From: Frateuria sp. Soil773
GTDB lineage: Bacteria; Pseudomonadota; Gammaproteobacteria; Xanthomonadales; Rhodanobacteraceae
Direction of reading: 5' to 3'
DNA: 64,000 bases
NCBI RefSeq assembly: GCF_001428405.1
Contig: NZ_LMSL01000039.1
Location: forward strand, 233,728 to 297,727
Made by a program: the position numbers and the translations under genes. The notes below the pieces were generated by a model. The model saw only the letters and a list, made by a program, of their open reading frames with translations, was not told the DNA's origin and did not search any database. Shown here piece after piece: positions 52,216 to 64,000 of this stretch (its first letter is position 1; every line of letters begins with the position of its first letter).

Positions 52216-53454
52216 TCATGTGGCCAGCGGCGTGCCGTTGGCGGGATCGCAGTGCATGTCGCAGGCTTTCTTGAGCGGCGCGCCGAAGAAGAGCCACAGC
52301 CCGAGCGAACCGGTCGACACGCCGCCGAGCACGAAGAACGCGGTCGCATAATCGAAGTGCTGCGCGAGCATGCCGCCCAGCATCGGGCTCAACGCCGCGC
52401 CGATACCCTGGACCGTCATGACGACGCCCTGCCCCACGTTCACGCGCCCGGTGCCCTGCAACAGCCGCACGACCAGCGCCGGGACGGCCACGCCTTGCAG
52501 CCCTGCGCCGATGCCATCCAGCGCCTGCACGGGCCATACGCCCCAGGCCGAGATCCACGTCGCCGCCACCAGGCCGCGCAGCGGCAACGCGAGGAAGGTG
52601 ATCAGAATCGCTCTCCAGTAGCCGATGCGTCGGATCAGCCGGTTCGCGAAGAAGGCGGCGGCGATCATCACGAGCTGCGCGACGACGATGGTCTGCGCGG
52701 TGAACGCGCTCGGATCGCCCTTGTGCGCGGCCACGACCGCGAGGCCGTAGAGCGGCAGCATCGCGGCATTGCCGAGATGGAACATCGCGAGGGCCGCGGC
52801 GAGGAGCAGCAGCGGCCTGCACCTGAACAGCACGCGAAAGCCGCTCGCCTGTTCGCTTCGCGGCGTCGACGCCGATCCCGCGCCCAGTCCCCGCGCGCTG
52901 TCGTGGTCGATCGCATCGTGCGGGATCAGCAGCGTGGAAAGGATCGTCATCGCGCCGAACACGCCGGCCAGCGCGAACACCGCGCCGAACCCGAACCGCC
53001 AGCCGAGCCAGCCCGAGAGCGCCGCGCCGACCAGATTGCCCGCATGGTTGGCCACCTGGTTGCGGCCGAACTGCCGGTCGAAGCCGCGTTCGCGCACCAT
53101 GCCCAGCGTCAGGCCCGCCAGCGCCGGACCGAGCGCCGCCCCGGTGACCGCGGTGAATACCTGCGACGCGGCGACCATCCAGTAGCTCTGCGACACCCAC
53201 AGTGCGAGCGAGGCGAGCGACGTCATCGCGCCCGCCGCGACGATGATGCCGCGCTTGTGATGGGTCGCATCGACGAGCGCGCCGGCCGGCGACGTCGCCA
53301 GCATGCCGGCGATGCCGCCGAGCGTCATCACCGCGCCGATCGCGTCCGGATGCCAGCCCTTCGACAGCAGGAAGACGCCCAGGAACGGGCCGACGCCCGC
53401 CTGCATGTCGGCCATGAAGAAGTTCAGTCCCTCGAGCGCATATCTGGGATTCAC
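52216..53454 (-). CDS. MFS transporter
   Basis: A 412-aa protein with 12 hydrophobic helices. It begins at a GTG: NPRYALEGLNFFMADMQAGV then GPFLGVFLLSKGWHPDAIGA, the usual start of this MFS branch. The A-loop is GALVDATHHKRGIIVAAGAM, and the central loop is variable (SARGLGAGSASTPRSEQ). Substrate unknown; efflux is likely. It is alone on the minus strand, 250 bp from the next gene. Confidence 0.88.
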   Translation of the reverse strand: MNPRYALEGLNFFMADMQAGVGPFLGVFLLSKGWHPDAIGAVMTLGGIAGMLATSPAGALVDATHHKRGIIVAAGAMTSLASLALWVSQSYWMVAASQVFTAVTGAALGPALAGLTLGMVRERGFDRQFGRNQVANHAGNLVGAALSGWLGWRFGFGAVFALAGVFGAMTILSTLLIPHDAIDHDSARGLGAGSASTPRSEQASGFRVLFRCRPLLLLAAALAMFHLGNAAMLPLYGLAVVAAHKGDPSAFTAQTIVVAQLVMIAAAFFANRLIRRIGYWRAILITFLALPLRGLVAATWISAWGVWPVQALDGIGAGLQGVAVPALVVRLLQGTGRVNVGQGVVMTVQGIGAALSPMLGGMLAQHFDYATAFFVLGGVSTGSLGLWLFFGAPLKKACDMHCDPANGTPLAT

Positions 53455-53702
53455 CGGTCGGTCAACCTGTCCAGCGGGAGCGTCGATGAGTCCGGCCGAT
53501 GAATCCGGTGGCCTCGTCCACTTCGATCGTGCGGCCGTGCCGGCGCCGGACGCCGCGTCTCCATTCCCCCGGCGCGAGATGCGCACCAACCCGGCTGGCG
53601 ACGCGCCCCGTCGCCAGCCGCACCCGCGACGAGGGGCCGCGCCACGCGGCTTCGCGCCGCGCGTGCGGACCGCACCGTCCGGTTGCCTGCGCGGAGACGA
53701 GT

Positions 53703-54491
53703 TCAGGGCGTCGGCGGCACACTGTCGTAGAGCCGCCTCAGGTTGCCAGGCGCACCGAACGCGGTCGCCTGCAGCGCCGTGCCGTACGGGTTGCGCGTGC
53801 CGTATCCCTGCGCCGATACCGTCGCCCCCGCATGCAGGAGACCCGTGAATTGCTGCGCGACGGGCGGCGCGAGCTTGATGACCGTGCCATCGACCAGGAT
53901 CACGCCATCGGGCTCGCCGCGAGGCGCGGTCGTGACCCGCGCCACTTGCCCCTGCACGTTCAGGAGCGACAACCGGGCGCCGCGCAGCTCGGGCGGCATG
54001 GGCTGGGCGTCCGGCAGCGGCGGCTGGTCGATCAGTTGCTGGCCGCTTCTCGTATCGACGATGCGTTGCGCCTGGACATTGCCGGCCGCATCGCGCCAAC
54101 CGTTCAACTGCACGCTGTCGCCCGGGCGCACGGCCGCGGTCAGTTGCGCGCCCATGTGCGGGGGGAAATGCACGAGGGTGCCGTCGCTGGCCAGGAAGCC
54201 GTCGACGTCGCCGTCAGGATTGGTGACAAAGCGCGAGACGGCAACCTGCGTCGTGACGGGCGCGCCCTGGTCCGGGAGCGGCGCGGGAACGGCGCCGGGC
54301 AGCGGCGGCTCGGGCGCATCGGCCGGCGGCGGTGGCGGTGGCGGCAGCCCTGTGGCGGCGACCGGCTGCGCGGGCATGGTGGCCGACTGGGCCTGCGCCG
54401 CGCAGGCGGTATTCGCCGCAAGCAGCGCGGCGAGGCTCATCGTGCCGAAGACGAGAGTGGCGCGCCGGCTCGGGGTCGATGTCGATTGCAT
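53703..54491 (-). CDS. Secreted protein with two OB-fold-like repeats, sigma-54 driven
   Basis: A 262-aa exported protein. Signal peptide (residues 1-33), a proline run (LPPPPPPPADAPEPPLPG), then two similar modules. The first has VDGFLASDGTLVHFPPHMGA and LTAAVRPGDSVQLNGWRDAA; the second has PDGVILVDGTVIKLAPPVAQ and LLHAGATVSAQGYGTRNPYG. Each module looks like a small OB-type barrel (DUF5666-like). Function unknown. ATG 54491 follows AAGGAG by six bases, and a near-perfect sigma-54 promoter is upstream. The neighbouring sigma-54 activator is the obvious regulator. Confidence 0.78.
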   Translation of the reverse strand: MQSTSTPSRRATLVFGTMSLAALLAANTACAAQAQSATMPAQPVAATGLPPPPPPPADAPEPPLPGAVPAPLPDQGAPVTTQVAVSRFVTNPDGDVDGFLASDGTLVHFPPHMGAQLTAAVRPGDSVQLNGWRDAAGNVQAQRIVDTRSGQQLIDQPPLPDAQPMPPELRGARLSLLNVQGQVARVTTAPRGEPDGVILVDGTVIKLAPPVAQQFTGLLHAGATVSAQGYGTRNPYGTALQATAFGAPGNLRRLYDSVPPTP

Positions 54492-54527
54492 GATGCACTC
54501 CTTACCTTCGTGGGGTACGGAGTGAAG

Positions 54528-54543
54528 AGCAAAGGCTGTGCCA
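54528..54543 (-). promoter_or_regulatory. Sigma-54 (-24/-12) promoter of the OB-fold gene
   Basis: On the minus strand TGGCAC-AGCCT-TTGCT, an exact match to the TGGCAC-N5-TTGCW consensus. It lies 37 bp before the start codon of the secreted protein gene. Because sigma-54 needs an activator, the adjacent NtrC-type regulator is the natural partner. Confidence 0.85.
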
Positions 54544-54596
54544 TGGCGCGCAACCCCCGAAGGCTCACGGCTTCCCGCCGCGGACGGCGGCTGCGC

Positions 54597-54624
54597 TGTC
54601 CACGGACCGGACACGGGCCGTCCG
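54597..54624. promoter_or_regulatory. Overlapping dyads, possible enhancer site for the sigma-54 activator
   Basis: TGTCC-N7-GGACA (54597-54613) and CGGAC-N7-GTCCG (54608-54624) overlap, both with the same half-site family and spacing. They lie about 55-80 bp upstream of the -24 element, a usual place for an enhancer-binding protein. Confidence 0.45.
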
Positions 54625-54645
54625 ATCCGTCGACACCCGGCCCCG

Positions 54646-56043
54646 TCACGCGTCGGCGTCGAGGCCGGGGTTCGACAGGCCGTAATGAGCCAGACGCGTA
54701 TACAGCGACTGGCGGCTGATGCCGAGCCGGCGCGCCGTTTCGGCCCGGTTGCCGCCGGCGAGCGCGAGTGCGCGCGCAATCAACGCGCGCTCGAGCTGGG
54801 CCAGCGCGTCGTTGAGCGGCAACTCGGCGAGGTGCGCGGGGACCGCGCCGGCAGCGCCGGCCGCCGCATCGGACAGGAAGGCGAAGTCCTCGCGCGTGAG
54901 CAGCGCGCCCGGCGCAAGCGCGCTTGCGCGCTCCACCGCGTTGGCCAGCTCCCTGACGTTGCCGGGCCACGCAAAAGCGACGAGCAGGCGCTGGGCATCG
55001 GCGGAAAGATGCTTGCGCGGCGACGCCGATGCGGCCGCGATCGTCGAGAGGAAATGTTCCGCGAGCGGCAGGATGTCCGCCAGGCGTTCGCGCAGTGGCG
55101 GCAGGTGCAGCGGGATCACGTTGAGCCGGTACAAAAGGTCCTGGCGGAACGTGCCCGCGGCGACCATGTCCGGCAGATCGCGATGCGTCGCGGCCACGAT
55201 GCGCACATCGACCGCAACCGGGCGGCTCGTACCGAGCGGCGTGACCTGCCGCTCCTGGACCGCGCGCAGAAGCTTTGCCTGCATCGCGAGCGGCATGTCG
55301 CCGATCTCGTCGAGGAAGAGCGTGCCGCCATGCGCCTCTTCGAAACGTCCCCGCCGTTCCGCATGGGCGCCTGTGAAGGCGCCTTTGCCGTGGCCGAACA
55401 ACTCGCTTTCGAGCAGTTCCTGCGGAATCGCCGCGCAGTTCACGGCGACGAACGGTCCCTCCGCCCGCGGCGACGCCCGGTGCAGGACACGGGCCGCCAC
55501 CTCCTTGCCCGTACCCGTTTCCCCGGTGATGAGCACGGTCGAACTCGTCGCCGCCGCCCGGCCCAGGCGCTTTTGCACGTCGCGCATGGCTTCGCTGACG
55601 CCGAGCAGTTGCGGCTCGCCCGACGCGGTTTCACCGGCGAAGCCCGATGCCGGATCGGCGGCGGGCACCTCGCGGCGGGCGTCGAGAATGCGCCCGAGCA
55701 GCACCGCGATTTCTTCGCGGCCGACCGGCTTCGTCAGGTGCTCGAAGGCACCGAGCCGCATCGCGCCGATGGTGTTGTCGCTGGTTGCGTGCGCGGTGAG
55801 CATCACCACGGGCACGCCCTGCAAGCCGGCCGTCCCGCGCAGCGATTCGAGCGCCGCGAGGCCATCCACGCCGGGCAGGCGATAGTCGAGAAAGATGCAG
55901 TCGGGCGCGGCGCACGCACGCAGGCACGCGAACGCCTCCTCGGCCGAACGCGCTTCGAGCGACGCGTGGCCGAGGTCCTGGATGGTTTCGGCGAGGCCTT
56001 CGCGGAAGGCGTCGTCGTCGTCGATGATCAGTACGGTCGCCAT
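54646..56043 (-). CDS. Sigma-54-dependent response regulator (NtrC family)
   Basis: A 465-aa regulator of three domains. Receiver: [20 protein letters not shown], phospho-Asp in CIFLDYRLPGVDG, Lys in EHLTKPVGREE. AAA+: VLITGETGTGKEVAARVLHR (Walker A), GHGKGAFTGAHAERRGRFEE (the GAFTGA loop that touches sigma-54), GGTLFLDEIGDMPLA (Walker B). Fis-type HTH: GNRAETARRLGISRQSLYTR. Its start overlaps the kinase stop by 16 bases. It should activate the promoter at 54528-54543. Confidence 0.94.
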   Translation of the reverse strand: MATVLIIDDDDAFREGLAETIQDLGHASLEARSAEEAFACLRACAAPDCIFLDYRLPGVDGLAALESLRGTAGLQGVPVVMLTAHATSDNTIGAMRLGAFEHLTKPVGREEIAVLLGRILDARREVPAADPASGFAGETASGEPQLLGVSEAMRDVQKRLGRAAATSSTVLITGETGTGKEVAARVLHRASPRAEGPFVAVNCAAIPQELLESELFGHGKGAFTGAHAERRGRFEEAHGGTLFLDEIGDMPLAMQAKLLRAVQERQVTPLGTSRPVAVDVRIVAATHRDLPDMVAAGTFRQDLLYRLNVIPLHLPPLRERLADILPLAEHFLSTIAAASASPRKHLSADAQRLLVAFAWPGNVRELANAVERASALAPGALLTREDFAFLSDAAAGAAGAVPAHLAELPLNDALAQLERALIARALALAGGNRAETARRLGISRQSLYTRLAHYGLSNPGLDADA

Positions 56044-57512
56044 GGCAGCTCGATCACGAAGCGCGTCATACGGGTGTCCTCGGCAAGATAGGCGCGGCCA
56101 CCGTGCGCCAACGCGATTTCGCGCACGACGGCCAGGCCCAGCCCGGACCCGTCCGGGCGGCCGGTCACGAACGGCTCGAAGATGTGTTCGCGCTCGGCCG
56201 CGCCGACGCCCGGGCCATTGTCGCCGACTTCGATCCTGAGCCGCTCGCCCTCCTGCGACCGTGCGCCGTACGCGCGCACCGACACGCGGCCGCCCGGCGG
56301 TGCGTGCCGCAGCGCGTTCACGATGAGGTTGTCGAGTGCACGCGCCAGTTGCGAGGGATCGAACACGGGTTGCGTCGCGCCGGACTGGGCTTCGGTGCCG
56401 AGTTCGATGCCGCGGCCCTCGGCGGAGGGTCCATGCACGTGAACGGTTTCGTCCAGCCATGCGCGCAGGTCGACCTCGCGCAGCTGCACAGTCACCGGCC
56501 GGGTGAGTGCGAGCAGGCTCGTCACCTGCGTCTCGATGCGCCCGACCTGCTGGATGATCGCCCGCAATGCGGCTTCGCGGCGCGCATCGTCGCCCGCGAG
56601 CGCGTTTTCCGCCTTGAGCCGCATCGCGCCCGCCGGGTTGCGGATCTCGTGCGCGATCTGCGCAGCCATCTTTCCCAGCGTACCGAAGCGTTCCGCCTGT
56701 GCGAGCCGCGCGCTCAGCGCGTCCGCCTCGCGCTGGAGGCGCTCGGCGCGCTCGAGGTAGCGATTGAGCGCCTCGACGATCTGGTCCAGGTCCGGTTCGC
56801 CGAGCCGGCCTAGCCGCTCGCCCCGCTCGAACTCGCCCGCCGGTGCGAGCGCCCGTTCCAGCCGCACGAGATTGCGCCTCCAGCGCCGGAGCGTCAGCGC
56901 CAGCAGCAGGGCCAGCACGACGATGATCGCGAGCACGCCCGCCAGGACCCTCGCGGCACTCTCGCCGTACGGCCCCAGCGGCGGCCGGGCCCGGGTGAGC
57001 ATCCAGGCAAGCAAGCCCTGGTGATGCGGCACGGGGCATGCGACCGCGATCACCGCATCGCCACCGCTGGAAACCACATCGCCCTGCATCCGGCCCGTGC
57101 TCCCCGCGCTTTCGAGCGTGCGGAGAATGAGGGGCGTCTCGGCTTCGGGGATGTCGCGCTTCACGCCGCTGCCCTCGTAAGTGGGAAACGCATAGGCCAC
57201 GAACCCCTTCGGCGCGCCGGGTGCGGACGCGCTGCTCCAGAAACCGCCCTCCATGCCCTCGATGCGGACCAGCACGAGATCGAGTACGGCATGCATGAGA
57301 TCGACATTGGTTTCGCCCGGGCGCTGCATCGACAAGTCGTAGTGCGACGCAACCGCCGTGCATGCCGCCGACGCCGCCTGCTGCCGGGCCGCGATCCGGT
57401 CCCCCAGCGCCGACGAAAGCATGAGCCACACGGCTACCGTGAGCAGGCCGCACAGGACGGCGACGAGGATCCAGAGCGCGGAGAGCTGGGTGGTGAAAGA
57501 GGGTTTCGGCAT
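56028..57512 (-). CDS. Membrane sensor histidine kinase
   Basis: A 494-aa kinase. It starts [20 protein letters not shown] with the first membrane span; a periplasmic sensor of about 150 residues follows, then a second span ([21 protein letters not shown]) and HAMP. The phosphorylated His is in [23 protein letters not shown] site: [13 protein letters not shown] (N box), DNGPGVG (G1), [18 protein letters not shown] (G2). It is the partner of the sigma-54 regulator next to it. The signal is unknown. ATG 57512 was chosen because it lies just before the first membrane span. Confidence 0.92.
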   Translation of the reverse strand: MPKPSFTTQLSALWILVAVLCGLLTVAVWLMLSSALGDRIAARQQAASAACTAVASHYDLSMQRPGETNVDLMHAVLDLVLVRIEGMEGGFWSSASAPGAPKGFVAYAFPTYEGSGVKRDIPEAETPLILRTLESAGSTGRMQGDVVSSGGDAVIAVACPVPHHQGLLAWMLTRARPPLGPYGESAARVLAGVLAIIVVLALLLALTLRRWRRNLVRLERALAPAGEFERGERLGRLGEPDLDQIVEALNRYLERAERLQREADALSARLAQAERFGTLGKMAAQIAHEIRNPAGAMRLKAENALAGDDARREAALRAIIQQVGRIETQVTSLLALTRPVTVQLREVDLRAWLDETVHVHGPSAEGRGIELGTEAQSGATQPVFDPSQLARALDNLIVNALRHAPPGGRVSVRAYGARSQEGERLRIEVGDNGPGVGAAEREHIFEPFVTGRPDGSGLGLAVVREIALAHGGRAYLAEDTRMTRFVIELPWRPY

Positions 57513-58048
57513 GGGCAGCCTGTCGGCGAAACGGGGTTGGCACGGGATCTGAAACCTTGGCGTCCGGCCATGAATCAACTCACCAAATCGGCACGCTTCA
57601 ACGCATCTGCCAGGCATCGCACCTATCATCCTCCGCTGCCGGCGGCTTGGCACCGGCGCCTGCCGATGCCTTGATCGCGCGCATGAGAGCCAGGACGATT
57701 TTCCGGCCCACATGCTGCGCCCAGCCGATCGACGCCCGGCTCCGCAGCGTATCAGCGGTGTCAGGTCACGCGCTGTTGTCGAAAAGTGCCCTTCCCATGG
57801 CCATCATATGCGGCCCGGCATGGCCTGCGGAATCGTGTGGAACAACCAAGAAACGGCAATGGCGTGCGACAGGCGGGACATGGACGATGCGCACACCCGC
57901 GCTCGAAGGCGCGCAATCCATTGCGACTTGCCCCACGACAACGCCTGACGCCCGCCCCCCAAGGCGCATGCAGACGCCGTTTCCCGCCTCCGCGGTGGCG
58001 CCGCGCGGGCGCGCGGTTAAACTGGCCGGCCTCCACGAGGTCTCCGCT
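57513..58048. other. Divergent non-coding gap between the kinase gene and mutS
   Basis: About 535 bp that should hold both promoters. A long open frame continues upstream of mutS, but its content (low-complexity, cysteine- and arginine-rich) does not look coding. No other gene or strong structure is seen. Confidence 0.5.
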
Positions 58049-60685
<2,637 letters not shown>

Positions 60686-60702
60686 GACGCCGCGTGCCAG
60701 CC

Positions 60703-60728
60703 GTCATTCCCGCGAAAGCGGGAATGAC
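60703..60728. repeat. Hairpin repeat with GAAA loop after mutS
   Basis: GTCATTCCCGC-GAAA-GCGGGAATGAC, perfect 11-bp stem. It belongs to a family of dispersed extragenic repeats common in Xanthomonadales; a related, longer one is at the right edge. It could serve as the mutS transcript end. Confidence 0.75.
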
Positions 60729-60844
60729 GAGCAAAAGCGATGGGTCACCTTGCTCATCGGACGCACATGAAGCTCACTCGCCAGTTGCGGCCCCGAAGGC
60801 ACCCACGCACGCGAGCGGCGCGCGGCTCAGACAAGACCCGCAAC

Positions 60845-61465
60845 TCAGGCAGCAGTCTGCGGGAACGGCTCGCGCCACGCCGGCAGCGCCTGCAATTGCC
60901 GGTGCCAGCGCGCGACGTGCTCGAAGCCGTCCAGCGGCAGGCGTGCCTCCTGCGCCCAGCCCAACGGCGTGGAGACGGCGAAGTCCGCCACGCCGAGCCG
61001 GTCGCCGACCAGCCACTCGTGCTCGGCCAGGTGCGCGTCGAGGACGCCCGCAAAATGCCGGAGGAAATCGCCCGCCTGCGCCACCGCAGCCGCATCCGGC
61101 CCGCCCATGCCCAGCATGGGCTTGATCACGTGCTCGAAATACAGCGTGCCGCCGTGCCGCGAGAAATGCGCCTGGTTCCAGGACAGCCAGCGCAGCGCCT
61201 CGACCTGCAACGCCGCAGCGGACGGCCACAGGTCCGAGCCGGCGCGGATCGCCAGGTGCACCATGATCGCGTCGGCCTCCCACAGGTGCAGCGTGCCGTC
61301 GACCAGCAGCGGCACCTTGCCGTTCGGGTTGAGCGCGAGATAGGGCGGCTGCCGATGCTCGCCGTGCGCGAGATCGATGCGTTGGTACTCGACCGGCAGT
61401 CCGAGGTATTTCGCCACCGCGCAGGCCTTGCGGGGGTTGAGTGTCTCGGCGTAGTACAGCTTCAT
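60845..61465 (-). CDS. Glutathione S-transferase
   Basis: A 206-aa GST. The thioredoxin-like N-terminal domain is [52 protein letters not shown]; the helical C-terminal domain has [20 protein letters not shown] and [17 protein letters not shown]. It conjugates glutathione to an electrophile or reduces peroxides; class uncertain. It is divergent from a TetR regulator, with an operator-like dyad between, so it is probably its target. Confidence 0.9.
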   Translation of the reverse strand: MKLYYAETLNPRKACAVAKYLGLPVEYQRIDLAHGEHRQPPYLALNPNGKVPLLVDGTLHLWEADAIMVHLAIRAGSDLWPSAAALQVEALRWLSWNQAHFSRHGGTLYFEHVIKPMLGMGGPDAAAVAQAGDFLRHFAGVLDAHLAEHEWLVGDRLGVADFAVSTPLGWAQEARLPLDGFEHVARWHRQLQALPAWREPFPQTAA

Positions 61466-61514
61466 GCGGGCGCTCCGTGGCTCGGGGAAGAAGCGCAGTC
61501 TGCCCCGCATCTAC

Positions 61515-61532
61515 ATATGTTCAAGAACATAT
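61515..61532. promoter_or_regulatory. Palindromic operator between the GST and TetR genes
   Basis: ATATGTTC-AA-GAACATAT, perfect 8-bp arms. It lies 49 bp from the GST start and 43 bp from the TetR start, the right place for TetR-type autoregulation and GST repression. Confidence 0.7.
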
Positions 61533-61575
61533 TCAACGGCGGCGCTACGCTTTGCCGGCACCGGAGGAAACCGCC

Positions 61576-62163
61576 ATGCCGTACAGCGCCGACCACAAGC
61601 AGCGGACCCGCGCGCGCATCGTCGAATGCGCCCGCGCGCTGTTCAACCGCAGGGGTTACACCGAGGTCTCGATCGACGAGATCATGGCCAGCGCCGGCCT
61701 CACCCGCGGCGGTTTCTACAACCACTTCCGCACCAAGGAGGAGCTGTTCGTGGAAGCGGTGGCGGCCTACAGGGATTTCGATCCGGTCGAGCGCTGGCCG
61801 GACATCGACTTCGATCCGCAACGCTGCGGCGGCGCATTCGCGCGCCAGATGGTCGACATCTACCTCTCGCGCGAGCACCTGGACGACATCGACGGCCAAT
61901 GCCCGATCATCGCCCTGCCCTCCGACGTGGCGCGCGCCGGCGCGCCGGTGAAGCAAGCCTACCGCGACCTGCTGGAACGCCTGGCCGGCTTGCTCGCGGG
62001 CACCGGGGCATCCGCGCGCACGCAGGCCGCGCGGCGGCGGGGGCTCGCCCTGGCCGCGCTGTGCGTGGGCGGCATGGTGCTGGCGCGCACCGTCGAGGAC
62101 GAAGCCTTCCGCGAGGAAATCCGCGCGGCGGCACGCGCCACGGCGCACGCGCTGATCGACTGA
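61576..62163 (+). CDS. TetR-family repressor
   Basis: A 195-aa regulator. [60 protein letters not shown]. The C-terminal domain ([20 protein letters not shown]) is TetR_C-like and binds an unknown ligand. GGAGG lies upstream of ATG 61576. It should bind the dyad at 61515-61532 and control the divergent GST. Confidence 0.92.
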   Translation: MPYSADHKQRTRARIVECARALFNRRGYTEVSIDEIMASAGLTRGGFYNHFRTKEELFVEAVAAYRDFDPVERWPDIDFDPQRCGGAFARQMVDIYLSREHLDDIDGQCPIIALPSDVARAGAPVKQAYRDLLERLAGLLAGTGASARTQAARRRGLALAALCVGGMVLARTVEDEAFREEIRAAARATAHALID

Positions 62164-62325
62164 GCCCGCGCCGGTGCCGCCATCCGCGGCGATCAGCCGC
62201 GTCGCCGGAGGGTGCGGATCACGGTGTCGGTGTTTCTGCTTCAGGAGCGCGAGCAGCGCTCCCTGCCTGCCGGCTTCGCCGCCTGCCGCAAACGCGGCAT
62301 GCCTACGCGGCGCCGGCAGCCATCC

Positions 62326-62362
62326 ATAGTCACGGACTATCGAATGGATCGGAACAAACGAA
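62326..62362. promoter_or_regulatory. OxyR-type site upstream of the catalase gene
   Basis: ATAG-N7-CTAT is exact at 62326-62340. After seven more bases comes ATCG, then seven bases and CGAA; so half of the four-part OxyR motif is perfect and half is weak. It is about 80 to 110 bp before the catalase ATG. Peroxide induction by OxyR is likely. Confidence 0.6.
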
Positions 62363-62438
62363 TTCCATGAATGGCCTGGCCTGGATAGATTCGCTCAGGA
62401 CAGCCTTCCCGACGCCATCCGCCCGCAAGGAACCCGCC

Positions 62439-63887
62439 ATGAGCAATGACCGCAAGCCACGCCTCACCACCGCCGCCGGCGCGCCGGTGCCGGACAACCA
62501 GAACATCATGACCGCCGGCCCGCGCGGCCCGGCCCTGCTGCAGGACGTGTGGCTGCTGGAGAAGCTGGCGCATTTCGACCGCGAGGTGATCCCGGAGCGG
62601 CGCATGCACGCCAAGGGTTCCGGCGCCTTCGGCACGTTCACCGTCACCCATGACGTCACCCGCTACACCCGCGCGAAGATCTTCTCGCAAGTGGGCAAGA
62701 AGACCGAGCTGTTCGCCCGCTTCACCACCGTGGCCGGCGAACGCGGCGCGGCCGACGCCGAGCGCGACATCCGCGGCTTCGCGTTGAAGTTCTACACCGA
62801 GGAAGGCAACTGGGACCTGGTGGGCAACAACACGCCGGTGTTCTTCCTGCGCGACCCGCTGAAGTTTCCCGACCTCAACCACGCGGTGAAGCGCGACCCG
62901 CGCACCAACCTGCGCAGCGCGAGGAACAACTGGGATTTCTGGACCTCGCTGCCGGAGGCGCTGCACCAGGTCACCATCGTGATGAGCGAGCGCGGCATCC
63001 CCGCCAGCTACCGCCACATGCACGGTTTCGGTTCGCACACCTTCAGCTTCATCAACGCGGACAACGAACGCTTCTGGGTGAAGTTCCACCACGTCTGCCG
63101 GCAGGGCATCAGGAACCTCACCGACGCCGAGGCCGAGGCGCTGATCGGCAAGGACCGCGAAAGCCACCAGCGCGACCTGTTCGACGCGATCGAGCGCGGC
63201 GACTTCCCGAAGTGGACGCTGTGCGTGCAGGTGATGCCGGAGAAGGACGCCTCCAAGGTGCCGTACAACCCGTTCGACCTCACCAAGGTGTGGCCGCACA
63301 AGGACTACCCGCTGATCGAGGTGGGCGAGTGGGAGCTCAACCGCAACCCGGAGAACTTCTTCGCCGACGTCGAGCAGAGCGCGTTCAACCCGGCCCAGGT
63401 CGTGCCCGGCATCGGCTTTTCGCCGGACCGGATGCTGCAGGCGCGGCTGTTCTCCTACGGCGACGCGCAGCGCTACCGGCTCGGCGTGAACCACCACCAG
63501 ATCCCGGTGAACAAGCCGCGCTGCCCGTACCACGCCTACCACCGCGACGGCCAGATGCGGGTGGACGGCAACTACGGCGGCACCCTGGGCTACGAGCCGA
63601 ACAGCTACGGCGAATGGCAGGAGCAGCCGGACTTCCGCGAGCCGCCGCTGTCGCTCGAGGGCGCCGCCGACCACTGGAACCACCGCGAGGACGACGACTA
63701 CTACTCGCAGCCCGGCGCGCTGTTCCGGCTGATGGACGCGAGGCAGAAGCAGGCGTTGTTCGAGAACACCGCGCGCGCGATGGGCGACGCGCCCGAAGCG
63801 ATCAAGCATCGCCACATCGCCAACTGCAGCAAGGCCGACCCGGCCTACGGCGAAGGCGTGGCGAAGGCGCTGGGGCTCAAGCCCTGA
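62439..63887 (+). CDS. Monofunctional haem catalase (small-subunit clade)
   Basis: A 482-aa catalase. The distal His is in [20 protein letters not shown], the Asn in [20 protein letters not shown], and the haem-ligand Tyr in [20 protein letters not shown]. It turns hydrogen peroxide into water and oxygen. Length and N-terminus ([20 protein letters not shown]) fit the small-subunit KatA clade. The start ATG 62439 has AAGGA seven bases upstream. An OxyR-type site lies upstream. Confidence 0.95.
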   Translation: MSNDRKPRLTTAAGAPVPDNQNIMTAGPRGPALLQDVWLLEKLAHFDREVIPERRMHAKGSGAFGTFTVTHDVTRYTRAKIFSQVGKKTELFARFTTVAGERGAADAERDIRGFALKFYTEEGNWDLVGNNTPVFFLRDPLKFPDLNHAVKRDPRTNLRSARNNWDFWTSLPEALHQVTIVMSERGIPASYRHMHGFGSHTFSFINADNERFWVKFHHVCRQGIRNLTDAEAEALIGKDRESHQRDLFDAIERGDFPKWTLCVQVMPEKDASKVPYNPFDLTKVWPHKDYPLIEVGEWELNRNPENFFADVEQSAFNPAQVVPGIGFSPDRMLQARLFSYGDAQRYRLGVNHHQIPVNKPRCPYHAYHRDGQMRVDGNYGGTLGYEPNSYGEWQEQPDFREPPLSLEGAADHWNHREDDDYYSQPGALFRLMDARQKQALFENTARAMGDAPEAIKHRHIANCSKADPAYGEGVAKALGLKP

Positions 63888-63922
63888 GAGCGTGTCCACG
63901 ATCTTCGGGCACCTCCCCGTCG

Positions 63923-64000
63923 AAGCGTCATCCCTGCGAAGCTGGGATCCAGCGCCTTTGAGCTTTGAAGCACCAAGTCACTGGATTCCTGCTTTCGCAG
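63923..64000. repeat. Dispersed repeat, partial, at the right edge
   Basis: CGTCATCCCTGCGAAGCTGG...ATCCAGCGCC, then after a 20-base centre CACTGGATTCCTGCTTTCGCAG, forms an imperfect inverted repeat that runs off the window. It is related to the hairpin at 60703. Confidence 0.55.

Noticed and set aside
51973..53502. Plus-strand open frame opposite the MFS gene
   Set aside because: Rich in Arg, Gln and His with no domain; shadow of the MFS gene.
57557..58048. Long N-terminal extension of MutS
   Set aside because: The extra residues are low-complexity and absent in MutS; TTG 58049 has a good ribosome site and gives normal length.

Overview
The window comes from a GC-rich gammaproteobacterium, most likely of the Xanthomonadales (Rhodanobacteraceae or Xanthomonadaceae). 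This rests on TonB-receptor-rich content, the lexA-imuA-imuB-dnaE2 cassette, and the hairpin repeat family of the form GTCATTCCCGC-GAAA-GCGGGAATGAC. The genus is inferred from general character, not from any search. No rRNA gene, intact tRNA gene, transposase, integrase or CRISPR array was recognised.

Layout. 1-5120 (minus) is a cell-surface-signalling unit: ECF sigma factor, FecR-type anti-sigma factor, exported M1 aminopeptidase and the start of a TonB receptor with an STN domain. 5355-13331 is the plasmid-like core of an integrative conjugative element (ICE): relaxase, TraF protease, DUF2840, a ribbon-helix-helix-like protein, ParA, RepA with three 19-bp iterons beside it, AlpA-type HTH, DUF2285, DUF2958 and an XRE regulator. 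13468-30042 alternates ICE maintenance genes (DUF736, ParB split by a TAA, DUF932, RadC) with cargo: a TIR-domain protein, two copies of a DUF6988-like gene, a proton antiporter, two MerR-controlled metal-handling units, an arsenite/BASS-type permease and a cytochrome-FTR1 iron permease. A structured leader resembling the radC RNA motif recurs through this segment. No type IV secretion genes lie in the window, so the element is either decayed or continues to the left.

30142-35170 holds copper uptake (DUF2946 protein and a TonB-dependent copper receptor), a cupin, and a methyltransferase divergent from a GbsR/MarR regulator. 35256-41183 is an SOS mutagenesis operon (lexA, imuA, imuB, dnaE2). 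Divergent from lexA, and running to about 51.6 kb, is a dense block that looks like a defence island. It contains a four-gene operon with a QueC-like PP-loop enzyme, an XRE-ImmA/IrrE peptidase and a PIN-like protein. It continues with a zinc-ribbon protein, a Fic remnant, a PD-(D/E)XK-like protein, a large HTH/coiled-coil protein and an AbiEi/AbiEii pair. The AbiE pair sits behind two perfect 52-bp palindromes, each laid over a promoter of the same geometry. A tRNA-3'-end-like scrap with GTCCGAGGA direct repeats and a strong terminator near 51.9 kb probably marks the island edge.

52216-64000 looks chromosomal: MFS transporter; a secreted OB-fold-like protein behind a near-perfect sigma-54 promoter, next to a sigma-54 activator and its histidine kinase; mutS; a glutathione S-transferase divergent from a TetR regulator; and a catalase with an OxyR-type site upstream.
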